A stretch of 64,000 bases of DNA from Berkiella sp964496435 (GCA_964496435.1 CAZBZP010000002.1:124001-188000), one strand, 5' to 3'. Counted from the stretch's first letter, positions 8,978 to 18,885 are shown. Program-made: numbers and translations. The notes: generated from the letters alone by a model not told the origin.

Positions 8978-10014
8978 AATCACACTATGACATGGTATTT
9001 ATCACCCATCTGCCGGCTTTTTATAAAGTTAATCTTTATAATCAGATTGCCAAGCATTGTCATATCTATGTGATTTTTATAAGCGATGCTTCAACTATCA
9101 GAACGGCAGATTTTACCAACGCCAGTTATAACTTTGAACATTGTATTTTAAATAAGACATCTTTTGAAAAACGTCATGTAGGCTTAAGTTTATGGCGGCT
9201 TTGGCGGGCATTGAAGCAACTTTCTTTTAAGAAACTGATTGTAGGTGGCTGGGAGTTGCCCGAATTTTGGTTAGCCGCTTTTTACTCAGGCTATGAACAA
9301 AACCAACTCGCATTAGAATCGTCTCTTTTTGAAAGCAATATTCAAGGCCTTCGTTATTGGATTAAAAAACTGTTTTTAAGACGCATAAGTTTAGTGTATG
9401 CCTCAGGCAAGCCGCATCAAGAACTACTGCAAACGTTGCGCTATCAAGCGGATATAAAAACAACCAAAGGGGTTGGCTTATTTAATTATTTTCCAAGAAA
9501 TCTTGCTAGTAAAAAGTTTTCAGGAAAATTTTTATTCGTTGGTCGCCTTGCGCCAGAAAAAAATATTGAAATTCTACTTAATGTTTTTGCACAATTGCCC
9601 CACTTTAGTTTGACTTTGGTGGGCCAAGGCCCTTTGCAGGGCATTTTAGAAAAAATTAAAACAGCGAATGTTAAAATAATAGGCCACGTTTCTAATGAAA
9701 ACTTAGCACAAATTTATCATGAGCATGATGTGCTGGTGCTGCCTTCAAAACGTGAGCCCTGGGGCTTGGTTGTTGAAGAAGCATTATATTATGGTTTGCC
9801 TGTGATTGTGTCTGATAAAGTGGGTAGTGGCCATGATCTGGTGCTTGAGCAAAAGGTGGGTACCTCTTTTGAATTTAATAATCCCATGTCCCTTGGGGCC
9901 AGCATTCTTTGGATGTGTCAGCATTTTGATGAATGCTTGAACAATATCGCCTTGATAGATTTTGCCAAAAAAGATGCGCTACAAATTCAGCAATATCTTG
10001 AGGCATGCTCATGA
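8974..10014 (+). CDS. GT4-type glycosyltransferase
   Basis: A 346-residue glycosyltransferase with the GT-B two-domain shape. The C-terminal nucleotide-sugar domain is clear: FLFVGRLAPEKNIEILLNVF begins it, LVGQGP follows, and the E-x7-E type motif is in EPWGLVVEEALYYGLPVIVSD. The N-terminal acceptor domain is divergent. It overlaps the upstream methyltransferase by four bases and the following GT4 gene by four, so it is deep in one operon. It is expected to act at the cytoplasmic face of the inner membrane, adding a sugar to a lipid-linked glycan. Donor and acceptor cannot be told from sequence. Confidence 0.85.
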   Translation: MKSHYDMVFITHLPAFYKVNLYNQIAKHCHIYVIFISDASTIRTADFTNASYNFEHCILNKTSFEKRHVGLSLWRLWRALKQLSFKKLIVGGWELPEFWLAAFYSGYEQNQLALESSLFESNIQGLRYWIKKLFLRRISLVYASGKPHQELLQTLRYQADIKTTKGVGLFNYFPRNLASKKFSGKFLFVGRLAPEKNIEILLNVFAQLPHFSLTLVGQGPLQGILEKIKTANVKIIGHVSNENLAQIYHEHDVLVLPSKREPWGLVVEEALYYGLPVIVSDKVGSGHDLVLEQKVGTSFEFNNPMSLGASILWMCQHFDECLNNIALIDFAKKDALQIQQYLEACS

Positions 10015-11171
10015 AGATTTTGGTTGTTCATAATGCTTATCAATCCCACCATGTTGGTGGTGAAGATGTGGTTGTCAAAAAGGAAGTCAAAGCGCTCAAA
10101 GCGGCTTTAGGAGACAATGCGGTATTTGAGTATTATGTCAGCAATGATGAAATCAAAACCCTCGATTTAGTAAGCAAGCTCTGGGGCAATCAACATCATT
10201 TTAAAAAGATTGCAGATCTCGTAAAGCTGCATCAAATTGATGTCGTACATGTGCATAATTTTTTCCCCTTACTAACGCCAACAGTATTTGCTGGTGCTAA
10301 ATATGCCGGCGCTAAGGTAGTACATACTCTACACAATTTCAGATGGTGGTGCAGTTCAGGCATTTTTTATCGCAATCAGGGTGAGTGCGAAAAATGTATA
10401 GGCAAAACCTTTGGTTGGCCTGGTGTTGTGCATAAATGTTATCGCAATTCATTTATCCAAAGCATGGCTGCTAATATGGCTTTTGCTTGGTATCGCATAA
10501 AAGAATATGCAAAACATATTGATGCTTATTTTGTGCTAACAAAATTCCAACAACAAAAGCTCCAAACGCAATTGCAAAACGCCAAAGTTTTCTTAAAACC
10601 CAATGGTATTGAGCAGCCGTTAAATAATGGTGTAGTGGATAAGAAAGATTATTTATTTGTGGGGCGTTTAGAAACAGCCAAAGGCATTGATTTGTTGTTA
10701 GCAACCTGGAAACAATTGCCGCCTTCTTTTAACTTGAAAGTAATTGGCACTGGTGAAAATGAAGCTGCCTTACGCGCGCATTACGCCTGTGACAATATTC
10801 GCTTTGTGGGTAAACTTGAGCATGAGCAAGTGATGCAGGAAATGCGCAAAGCAAAGTTTTTTGTGCACAGCTCTTTAACCTATGAGACCTTTGGTTTAAC
10901 ACTCTTAGAAGCATTGAGTGTTGGCACGCCTGTTATTGCCATCGACAGAGGTCCGCGATCTGAGTTTATTCAAAACGGTTACAATGGTTATTTGTCCACA
11001 GAAAATAACTTTTTACAAACATTGTTGCAAACGGCATTAGTTAATGACTATGAAACCATGTCAGCAAATGCTTTTGAGAGTGCACGCCCCTTTTATATGA
11101 ACAAAGTCATTGATACGCAAATTGACTACTATCAACAACTTTTAACTGGTAATCAACATGCATTCACCTAA
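10011..11171 (+). CDS. GT4-type glycosyltransferase with cysteine cluster
   Basis: A 386-residue GT-B glycosyltransferase. The N-terminal domain has the NAYQSHHVGGEDVVV entry typical of this GT4 subgroup, and a four-cysteine cluster (CSSG, CEKC and HKCYR spread over ~30 residues), seen in related enzymes and possibly structural. The C-terminal domain has YLFVGRLETAKGID and the catalytic ETFGLTLLEALSVGTPVI block. I chose ATG 10011 over 10005 because GAGG at 10000-10003 is seven bases before it and the start then forms an ATGA overlap with the previous stop. It ends 14 bases inside the next gene. Confidence 0.85.
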   Translation: MKILVVHNAYQSHHVGGEDVVVKKEVKALKAALGDNAVFEYYVSNDEIKTLDLVSKLWGNQHHFKKIADLVKLHQIDVVHVHNFFPLLTPTVFAGAKYAGAKVVHTLHNFRWWCSSGIFYRNQGECEKCIGKTFGWPGVVHKCYRNSFIQSMAANMAFAWYRIKEYAKHIDAYFVLTKFQQQKLQTQLQNAKVFLKPNGIEQPLNNGVVDKKDYLFVGRLETAKGIDLLLATWKQLPPSFNLKVIGTGENEAALRAHYACDNIRFVGKLEHEQVMQEMRKAKFFVHSSLTYETFGLTLLEALSVGTPVIAIDRGPRSEFIQNGYNGYLSTENNFLQTLLQTALVNDYETMSANAFESARPFYMNKVIDTQIDYYQQLLTGNQHAFT

Positions 11172-11943
11172 AATCAGCATCATCACCGTATGCTATAACA
11201 GCGCTAAAACGATTGAACAAACCATTCAATCTGTGCTTAGCCAACAATATGCCGCTATTGAATATATTATTATAGATGGTGCTTCAAAAGACGATACTGT
11301 GGCTATCATCCAAAAATATCAAGATAAAATCGCTGTGTTTATATCAGAGCCAGATAAAGGCATCTATGATGCGATGAATAAGGGTATTGCACTCGCCAGC
11401 GGGGAAATTATTGGCTTTTTGAATGCCGATGATTTATATGCCGATGAGAGAGTGATTACCAGTGTTGTTAATGCAATGCACTCGCCAACACTGGATGCTT
11501 GCTATGGGGATTTGATTTATTTTCAAGATAAATCACCCGAAAAAATATTACGTTACTGGGAGTCTACGCCCTTTCGCGCGGGGTTGTTCAGTAAGGGTTG
11601 GTGTCCACCACATCCCACCTTCTTTGTAAGACGGGCTGTTTATGAACGATGTGGGGTATTCAACACAACTTATAAAATGGGTAATGATGTTGAACTGATG
11701 ATGCGCTTTTTGGAAAAAGAAAAAATCAAAACCTGTTATATACCCCAAGTGTTAGTCAAAATGCGCGCGGGCGGGGTATCAAATAGCGGCTTTAAAAATA
11801 TTTTGATACAAAACAAAAGCATCCTACAAGCAGCGCGTGCTTTGGAATTACCTTTTTCAACTTTTGGTTTCGTTTTAGGTAAAATACTGAACCGTTTCAC
11901 TCAATTTATCTTTAAACCGGCAGATAAACACTATGTCAAATAA
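11158..11943 (+). CDS. GT2 family glycosyltransferase
   Basis: A 261-residue single-domain GT-A enzyme. It begins ISIITVCYNSAKTIEQTIQSV, carries IIIDGASKDDT and EPDKGIYDAMNKGI, and has the metal-binding D-x-D type block FLNADD near residue 92. These are characteristic of small GT2 transferases of polysaccharide clusters (WcaA/WcaE-like). No membrane segments are apparent, so it is probably cytoplasmic or peripheral. It overlaps the preceding GT4 gene by 14 bases and the following epimerase by 11. Sugar specificity is unknown. Confidence 0.87.
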   Translation: MHSPKISIITVCYNSAKTIEQTIQSVLSQQYAAIEYIIIDGASKDDTVAIIQKYQDKIAVFISEPDKGIYDAMNKGIALASGEIIGFLNADDLYADERVITSVVNAMHSPTLDACYGDLIYFQDKSPEKILRYWESTPFRAGLFSKGWCPPHPTFFVRRAVYERCGVFNTTYKMGNDVELMMRFLEKEKIKTCYIPQVLVKMRAGGVSNSGFKNILIQNKSILQAARALELPFSTFGFVLGKILNRFTQFIFKPADKHYVK

Positions 11944-12889
11944 GCATGTCAATGTTCTCGTAACAGGTGCTACTGGATTTGTGGGGTTGCATGTATGCCA
12001 ACACCTGTTGGAAATGGGTCATCATGTCAGGGCTATTGGCAGAAAAGAGACCTTTGATTTAACCCATGAGAATTTATCATATTTTAGCGTTGAGAATATC
12101 GATGGCTATACCGATTGGAAAGATTATTTGCATGGTATTGATGTAGTAGTTCATTTGGCTGCCAGAGTGCATCAAATGAAAGATGAGGGACTTGCTGCTT
12201 TGTCCCAATATCAAGAAGTGAATGTAAAGGGCACCCAACAGTTAGCGCGGGCTGCCATTCGCAACAATGTGAAACGCTTTATCTATTTAAGCACTATCAA
12301 AGTCATTGCTGAAAAAACCATTGAAATGCCAGTGCGAGCAGAAGAGCAACCAAGACCTTCAGATGCCTATAGTTTGTCCAAACTACAAGCCGAGCAGATC
12401 CTACAAGAATATTGTCGTCGCAGTGGTATGGAATGGGTGATTATTCGTCCCCCCTTAATTTATGGCCCTGGTGTTAAAGGTAATTTTGCACGCCTGTTAG
12501 GTTTGGCTAAAAGCTTTTTGCCCTTGCCATTGGGTGGGCTTAAAAACAAGCGAAGCTTAGTGAGCATTTATAACTTATGCAGTTTTATCGAATGTGTTTT
12601 AACCCATCCTAATGCCCATCGCGAAGTTTTCTTAGTGTCTGATAACCAAGATTTATCAACCTCACAATTGCTGCGGGTGCTAAAAAAGGGACTTGGCAAA
12701 GGCAGCTATTTGCTCCCCATGCCCAGCGTGTTGTTAAAGCTTATGGGCTTTTTCTTAGGCAAAGGCAAAGAGGTGACACGCTTGGTGGATTCTTTGCAAT
12801 TGAATATCGAAAAATCAATGCGTTTACTAGGCTGGCGCCCACCGATGTCGGTGGAGGCATCGATTGCAAGATTATTAATCGAAGGCTAA
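11933..12889 (+). CDS. NAD-dependent sugar epimerase/dehydratase (extended SDR)
   Basis: A 318-residue extended short-chain dehydrogenase. The Rossmann glycine motif TGATGFVG is at residues 11-18, the active site is the Ser of YLSTIKV plus YSLSK (Tyr-x3-Lys), and RPPLIYGPGVKGNF follows, as in UDP-glucose 4-epimerase-like and UDP-QuiNAc / UDP-GlcNAc epimerase-dehydratase relatives. It probably makes or interconverts the nucleotide sugar used by the three upstream glycosyltransferases. It closes the rightward operon and ends one base from the convergent ankyrin-like gene. The exact reaction (4-epimerase versus 4-reductase) is open. Confidence 0.83.
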   Translation: MSNKHVNVLVTGATGFVGLHVCQHLLEMGHHVRAIGRKETFDLTHENLSYFSVENIDGYTDWKDYLHGIDVVVHLAARVHQMKDEGLAALSQYQEVNVKGTQQLARAAIRNNVKRFIYLSTIKVIAEKTIEMPVRAEEQPRPSDAYSLSKLQAEQILQEYCRRSGMEWVIIRPPLIYGPGVKGNFARLLGLAKSFLPLPLGGLKNKRSLVSIYNLCSFIECVLTHPNAHREVFLVSDNQDLSTSQLLRVLKKGLGKGSYLLPMPSVLLKLMGFFLGKGKEVTRLVDSLQLNIEKSMRLLGWRPPMSVEASIARLLIEG

Positions 12890-12890
12890 C

Positions 12891-13643
12891 TTAAGTATTC
12901 AATTTCTGTTTTTTGAAAGCAGGCTCGTCATTGCACACACCCTCCCACTTATCGCTGTTGTTTTCAATCACTTCCATTGCATGATGAGCAGGCCCTCGTG
13001 CCAAAATCAAAGGGCCGGTTGCGACCATCTGGCTATAAATTAAAGCAACTACTTCCTTGGGCACAGTTTCGTTTTGTGCATTTTCTTCAAAAGCAGCTTT
13101 GGTTAAAAGCAATAAAGGTGCAATATCTTTTGAGAGCGCAGCCCTTAAAGCCGGGTACTTTTTAAACAAAATTGCACTATTATTTTTGTAAAAAATTTTG
13201 GCACAAAAGGCGTGATCAAGATTAATGTCAAACTCATTAGGTGGGCTATGATTTTCAACTACATAGTTAATGATCTCAAGATGTCCTTGTTGTGCAGCCC
13301 ATTCAATCAGAAGCTCCAATTGACAAGGAGAAGGTCGTTTTAAAAAACGATTCCCTACGCGTGCATAGTTAATGACAAAAGACTCTAGAAGTAATAACTT
13401 AACCACTTCAACATCATTTTGCTGCATCGCGATTTTAAGCATGGCACTATTAAAGCCTGGACTGTGTTCTATCACACTTTTTATTTGTGTTTTTACCTCT
13501 TCACTGCCATTTTGAGAAAATGCATTTTTTAAATGCGCAGTATAGTATTGATAAACACTTTCCATTCTAAAGCTTTTAAAAATGTCGGGGGGTAAAATTT
13601 CTTTAAGCAAATGTGTTTTTTCTGAACTGGGGCCGGTGTTCAT
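12891..13643 (-). CDS. Ankyrin-repeat-like protein
   Basis: A 250-residue protein with degenerate ankyrin repeats between about residues 60 and 150: NSAMLKIAMQQNDVEVVKLLL and IEWAAQQGHLEIINYVVEN have the usual helix-turn-helix pattern. Flanks are helical, and the C-terminus is polar with a basic end (FKKQKLNT). GAGGT seven bases before the ATG supports the start. No signal peptide or membrane segment. Ankyrin proteins are common secreted effectors in Legionella, Coxiella and relatives, so a host-directed role is possible but not shown. It lies alone, convergent with the glycan operon and in the same direction as the nucleotidyltransferase to its right. Confidence 0.7.
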   Translation of the reverse strand: MNTGPSSEKTHLLKEILPPDIFKSFRMESVYQYYTAHLKNAFSQNGSEEVKTQIKSVIEHSPGFNSAMLKIAMQQNDVEVVKLLLLESFVINYARVGNRFLKRPSPCQLELLIEWAAQQGHLEIINYVVENHSPPNEFDINLDHAFCAKIFYKNNSAILFKKYPALRAALSKDIAPLLLLTKAAFEENAQNETVPKEVVALIYSQMVATGPLILARGPAHHAMEVIENNSDKWEGVCNDEPAFKKQKLNT

Positions 13644-13673
13644 GATATACCTCTTTACAATTTTGCTTATCTA

Positions 13674-15265
13674 TTAAACCGAATGTTGCATTTTGCGAGT
13701 TACTTTCTCAGCGTCCCTTTTTCGATATCCATTACCAGTTTTCTTTTTATTTGTATTTATTTTTTCACTAAAGCTAAAAGTAAGGCAATTTTTTTTCTGT
13801 GAAATTTCGTTATTTTTATTTACATAATGGTTGTCAAGGTGATCTTTATACTCTGGCAGCACGATGGTGTACTCTTGGTAATATTCTTTTAATATATTGC
13901 TAACACCATTTTTAAAACAAATTTTTTCAATCTCTGTAAATGGGCCGACATAGTGATTGCAAAAGGAATTACAAATAGTTTCAACAGCAAACTCAAGTTC
14001 TTGATTTGAAAGTTCCTCACCGATATTAATAAGCTCAGCTAGCATCAATAGAGCAAAATAATGATAAGTTGTATAGCGCTCTTTTCTATCATTTGCCGAG
14101 CATGTATCAATTTCTTGAAACTTGTGATGAACAAAATAAGTATAGGGCAGCAAGTCACAATTAAATTTCTTTTCTGTTGCGCCGGGCAATAAAATGCCAG
14201 CCATATTTAGGCCATTTAGGATGTTCCAATTTGTAAGGGCTTCACCTCTACTAAACAAGGCATCAAAATTGCAAATATATAGACCAAAGGGGGCAGAAGT
14301 TATTCCTTGGGGGAATTGGTTTATATAATCAAAAAAATAACCCGGTAGACTTCTTCTTAAATGTGTCGTTAATCGAATTAATCTTAAGATAATGGTGGCG
14401 TCTTGCTCAAAACGCTCAAAAGCTTTGCCAATGGTATGCAGAATCTGGCAGCTTTTATTATTCCTTAAATAAGACATGCAATTGAGCAAATCATAAACAC
14501 GACCATGTCTGTCTGCTATTAAGGTGTTCTCATAGAAATCTCTTAAATTTAACTCTTCTTCAAGCGAATTTTCAGTGCACTTAATGTCAATATAGTCTCC
14601 GACTTTGAATTTGCTTTTATCTAAATGATTAACAATAGCATTTTCGATAATGTCATTTAGCTTGCCTTTAGGGCAGTTAGTGAGTATGTCATAGTCGTAA
14701 AAATCAATCCCCAAGATTGCATCTCTAACCCATCCACCAACGAGAACAGCGTAATAGCCATTTTGATTAAGCTTGCTTAAGATGGCGTGTACAGTAGGAT
14801 CTTCGACGACAAGTTGGGGTATATCACAAACAGCAAAGTTGAGATGCACTGGAATGTACTCTTGTACTTTTAGCTGTGTACCTTCTTTTAGATCTGATAG
14901 ATATAAGTTTTTAAATTGATGGATTAAGCTATCAGCTCGGGCTTGCTCAATTTGTTGGCGTATTTGCTGCTCAGCGCTTTCACGTTCAAGGCGTTCATGT
15001 TCTAGCTTTTCACGTTCTAGCTTTTCACGTTCTAGCTTTTCACGCTCTAGCTTTTCACGCTCTAGCTTTTCACGCTCTAGCTTTTCACGCTTTAGCTTTT
15101 CACGCTCTAGCTTTTCATGTTCTAGGCGTTCACGTTCTAGACGTTCACGTTCTAGGCGTTCACGTTCTAGGTGTTCACGTTCTAGCTTTTCACGTTCTAG
15201 CTTTTCACGCTCTAGCTTTTCACGCTCTAGCTTTTCACGCTCTAGCTTTTCACGCTCTAGCTTTT
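13674..15265 (-). CDS. Poly(A)-polymerase-like nucleotidyltransferase, C-terminal part before assembly gap
   Basis: About 530 residues to the stop, reading out of the N gap. First comes a run of 19 charged five-residue repeats (LEREK type). A class II nucleotidyltransferase head follows: VLVGGWVRDAILGIDFYDYDIL contains the GG-x-VRD motif and the Asp-x-Asp metal ligands. Further on, FERFEQDATIILRLIRLTTHL matches the RF-x-EDP-x-R-x-LRAIRF motif of bacterial PcnB / CCA-adding enzymes. The tail is very basic (KKKTGNGYRKRD, RKMQ), as in PcnB. The catalytic residues look intact, so it may add nucleotides to RNA, but it differs from ordinary PcnB (~450 residues) in its enormous N-terminal extension. 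It is almost certainly the same gene as the frame at 15366-18285. Confidence 0.75.
14981..15265. repeat. 19 tandem copies of a 15-bp coding repeat
   Basis: The unit is close to TCTAGCTTTTCACGC on the plus strand. Exactly 285 bases = 19 units can be read before the N gap, with small variations (CACGTTCTAGGCGTT, CATGTTCTAGCTTTT). On the minus strand each unit encodes a KLERE-type pentapeptide. A five-residue period with alternating Glu/Arg/Lys is not a heptad, so the product is more likely a long single charged helix than a classical coiled coil. The array continues into the gap. Confidence 0.95.
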
Positions 15266-15365
15266 NNNNNNNNNNNNNNNNNNNNNNNNNNNNNNNNNNN
15301 NNNNNNNNNNNNNNNNNNNNNNNNNNNNNNNNNNNNNNNNNNNNNNNNNNNNNNNNNNNNNNNNN
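15266..15365. other. Assembly gap of exactly 100 N
   Basis: The sequence is 100 N, the conventional placeholder for a gap of unknown size. It lies inside the 15-bp repeat array, so a repeat collapse is the likely cause. The open frames on the two sides are out of phase across 100 bases; they join in one frame if the real missing length is a multiple of three, which is what 15-bp units would give. Confidence 0.97.
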
Positions 15366-18285
15366 GCTTTTCTTTTTCACGCTTTTGTTGTTCGCGCTTT
15401 TCATTTTCGAGTCTAAGGTTTTCAACTCTTTCATACTCGCGCTTTACTTTCTCTTGTTTTTTCCTTTCAATTTCTGCTTGCTCTTGTCTTATCCGTTCTA
15501 ATTTTTCTTGTTCAAGCTTTATTTTTTCAAGCTTATTTTTTTCTTCTTTTTCTAGCAGGCGTTGTTCATTTTTAATTGCTTCTTCATTTAGTCTTAGCCT
15601 TTCTTCACTCAAACCAAGATCAAATTTAGCAACTGTTTGCAGGAAAGTACTAAAGTGGCTCTCAAATGACAGATGCTCTGCATGGGCCTTATTAGTGTTG
15701 ATCACAAGCACATTTTTGGTTAAATTTACTTTTGCAAGCACTAAGCTGCTTTCAATTAACTTAGCCTGTAAATCTTTGACTAATTCTGCCACGCAGCTTA
15801 TATAATAGGATGGCTGTTGCTTAGTAAGGATGGTATTCCACGCGGATAACATTTTAATAAGGCTTTTCAGTATTGCTTTTGCTTGTTCTTCATTACAATC
15901 TTTAAGATTATCGATATGAGCAATGACAAGCGGCAATCGCAAGCTAATTGTATAGCTAGCCAAGGGGGAAGTGATTTGCTGTATTTCCATCGTATAAACT
16001 TCTATGCTTCCCAGCAAGCCTTGGAAATAAAGAGGATTATAACCTGTACAGAACTGTTCATCTTTGATTTTAAGACGAATGGCACTAAATGCATTATTAT
16101 GAAATTCATGCAATTGGGCAATGAGTTTCTTATAAGGACTGGGATCATTTTGGTAAGTTTCTAGATGCGCTGTTTTGCTTCGCAGTGTGTTGTCAAAGGT
16201 TTGTTTTAATAAACTAAAATCCATAGCAACAATGCGCGCAAAGTCTTTTAATTTTTTTTCTGTAAAATGCAGCAGGGTTTTGCATTCCTGAAAAGTGTGA
16301 GCGCCATGGTGGTAATCAGCAAAATAGTTGGAAACGATGGTGAAATCCACATGTATTTTGCAGAGGTTGGTATAATGAAGATACATTTTTAGTTTTACAC
16401 TTTCTACAATTTGTGGTTCAACTTGTAGCTCTCTTTTTTCTAAAATATCTTCTAAAAATTGCTTTTGTTCAGGATAATATATCTGTGAAAGCTTAAATAA
16501 TGCTTGGGCTATGTGGTAATATTTTTTCTTTTCATCCAGTGACAGCTCCTTTTTATCTATAGACTGCATGAGTCTTACAATAAAGTTGCTAACCGTTGCC
16601 ATATCGTCAAAGAAAATGCTTAAACACTTCTTTTTGAGGCCATGCATTCCTTCATGTAAGGGAAAAACATGCTCAAACAAAAAATGTAGTGTGTTTATTC
16701 GGGGAAGCACAGCGTCGATTTGTTTTTGGACATTCTCTATGTTGAGCGTTCCTGTCAACGTCAACACCATTTGATCCCCAATAATTTCCTCCTCAAACAT
16801 GATAGGGATTGTTGAGAGGATTTCGGGGCCTATTGTTGGGGAGGTGAGCAGTGCTTTAAATTGAGCAAATAGAGAAGAAGGGGAATGATGTAATGCGCAG
16901 GGATTCGTTGGATCGTTTGCGTCTTGGATAGCTTCGCAGATGAGTTTGATAAAGGTTTCTGTTGTTTTAACACCTAAGCGTTGCAGTAACTTTGCGCTTA
17001 GCATCGAATAGGGGGTATCAATTTCTTTGAAAACAGCTTTCCAGGTTTCTAGTAAATTGAGGATATTTGAAAGCAGCACTTTGGTTTGCTCGTAATGGCG
17101 CCATTCCTCTGGCATATTTTGCGATATGTCTGTAATGCAAGCTTGTGCTAATTCATCTGTATGCTCATTGCTATCTAATTGCTGTGAGATGAGTGCTTCT
17201 TTTGCTTTTGTGTTTAGCACGATAAGCGTATTGTGAATATTTTCAAATTCCTCAGCTGTGAATTGATGCTTTCTGTAAGCATCAATGATAGCATTTAACA
17301 GCGTCTCAATATTTTCTGAAAGAGTGTCAACTTCTCGCATCAGGTTTTCATAGGGTAAAACAGACGTAGATTCAAGCAGGTTGACGAGACGAGCCATCGC
17401 GGGAACAAAAGTCTGGTTAAATTGGTTATTAATTTGAATTTCATTGCAAGAGGTCTTGTTTGCTAATGCATGTTGATTTGTTTTTACATAGCTATATAAA
17501 TATTTTGCTTCTTTAAAGACATCTTCTATATCATCTTTTTCATCAAGAAAGTCACTTAAAGTTATGTAGTGATTATAAATGTTAAAAATGTTATCAAATT
17601 CATTAAGTAGCGCTTTTTGTGCCCGTGATTTTCTTGCCTCAGTTAAGGGGCTAGGCCTATCTTCCAAAATAGCTTCTAATATTTTTCGATAGTCTGTCTG
17701 ATAATGTCGAAAAATGGCCATCAGATTTTTAACATTTTGGTAAAGGGCTTTTATTTCCTTATCAGAAATTTCCCTTTTAGGTGTTTTTCCTATTAATTCA
17801 GCACTATAGGCAAAAACGTTACGAACTTGATTAAAGAGCAAGTTCAAATAGCAAACTTTAAAATCAGGAAATTCATTGTCGACTAAAGGTATGATTTGAT
17901 CTATAAAAAAGAAGGTACTATTTACTCTTTCATCCAATAAAGTAATAACCCTTTTTAGGTTGTATGTATTTTGTTTTTTGCTGTACAGCTCTTCTTCTTT
18001 GAGTGGTTTTTCAAGTTCTTCTTGATATTTTTGTAGTATAAAATTGCCTGAATCTTTATCTTCAAAAGTCTTTTTATGCAAGGAGATTAGCTGTTGGTAT
18101 GCAGGATGATTTACTTGAGCTGGAATGTTGTATGTAGCTTCTTTTATTTGAAGGAGAAGCTGCGTGTAATAGACAACTTCATTTTTTTTGTTTCTTTGTT
18201 GATTTTTGCTTTTGGCCGTTTTGGGCTGATTGCTGAGCATGTTCTGTATCTCTATTTTGCTGCATATGTTCGACACAGAATCCAT
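15366..18285 (-). CDS. N-terminal part of the repeat-spanning nucleotidyltransferase (large helical region)
   Basis: About 973 residues from the ATG at 18285 to the N gap. The first ~880 residues are predicted by eye to be almost entirely alpha-helical, without glycine-rich or enzymatic motifs that I recognise. From about residue 895 the composition changes to a highly charged helix (QRLLEKEEKNKLEKIKLEQE and so on) that leads into the KLERE repeats on the other side of the gap. There is no signal peptide or membrane segment. No good ribosome binding site is visible before the ATG, so the start is tentative. With the C-terminal part the protein would exceed 1,500 residues. The helical region may be a partner- or target-binding arm. 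Confidence 0.7.
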
Positions 18286-18401
18286 GTGTGTTAATCTAAG
18301 GCAGCGATTTTAGCATTTTTTATGCTTATTTGAGGTCGCCTGAAATACGACAAGCACAAGCAAAGCTTAAAGGTAGGCGAATAACATTTTGAGATCTAAT
18401 A

Positions 18402-18794
18402 CTATTTACGGGTTTTTTTAGATTTTAGCGGGCGCTTTTTGGGTTTACTTAAAGTAGCTTTCGAAATTTTATCTTCAAGTTGCAGCAATAATTTTTCTAG
18501 CTTTTCAATGATCTGTAAATCATTAATTTTTTTGGTTAGCTCGGCATTTTCAATTTTTTTAACCAGTTTCTTATTGCTTATCATTTCTTTGAGATTCTTA
18601 AGATCCAATTCATTAGCAGCTACACGCTTCTTCGTTTTTGAAGTTCCATTTGTTGATTTTTTCTTAGATTTTACAGCGGTGGCTTTTTTTCTTTTGGGAG
18701 TAGCTTTATTTTTAAGGGCAGGTTTTTTTCTTTTTTTTGCCGTAGTTGATTTCCTGCTTAAATTAACATCTTTTTTCACTGTTTTCTTAGCCAT
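18402..18794 (-). CDS. Lysine-rich histone-H1-like protein
   Basis: A protein of about 130 residues starting MAKKTVKKDV. Residues 1-60 are dominated by Lys with Ser, Thr, Ala and Pro (AKKRKKPALKNKATPKRKK), like the C-terminal tail of histone H1 and the Hc1/Hc2-type or AlgP-type proteins of bacteria. A central helical part of about residues 65-110 (LKEMISNKKLVKKIENAELT) could dimerise, and a second basic tail ends KKRPLKSKKTRK. ATG 18794 is preferred, with GAGAG upstream; an in-frame ATG at 18806 adds four residues. It probably binds DNA or RNA. H1-like proteins are frequent in intracellular bacteria that condense their nucleoid, but that function is inferred. Confidence 0.7.
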   Translation of the reverse strand: MAKKTVKKDVNLSRKSTTAKKRKKPALKNKATPKRKKATAVKSKKKSTNGTSKTKKRVAANELDLKNLKEMISNKKLVKKIENAELTKKINDLQIIEKLEKLLLQLEDKISKATLSKPKKRPLKSKKTRK

Positions 18795-18885
18795 CACAGC
18801 TCTCATTAATTTTTAGTAAACTAGAATTATCATAGCTATTATAATGTCGTGTAAAAGCTGTTTTTAAAAGCAAGTGAGGGGAAAT

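Noticed and set aside
14981..15265. Tandem 15-bp repeats considered as a CRISPR or satellite array
   Set aside because: The units are directly adjacent with no spacers and stay in one reading frame encoding KLERE-type pentapeptides.
15250..15434. Continuation of each frame through the N gap (MKELKTLDSK... start and ...KARA end)
   Set aside because: These are artefacts of translating across 100 placeholder bases; the two frames are better read as one gene with a gap of unknown length.
18439..18816. Hydrophobic plus-strand frame opposite the H1-like gene
   Set aside because: Antisense of Lys codons gives Phe/Leu-rich sequence; the minus-strand protein with a proper start is the plausible gene.
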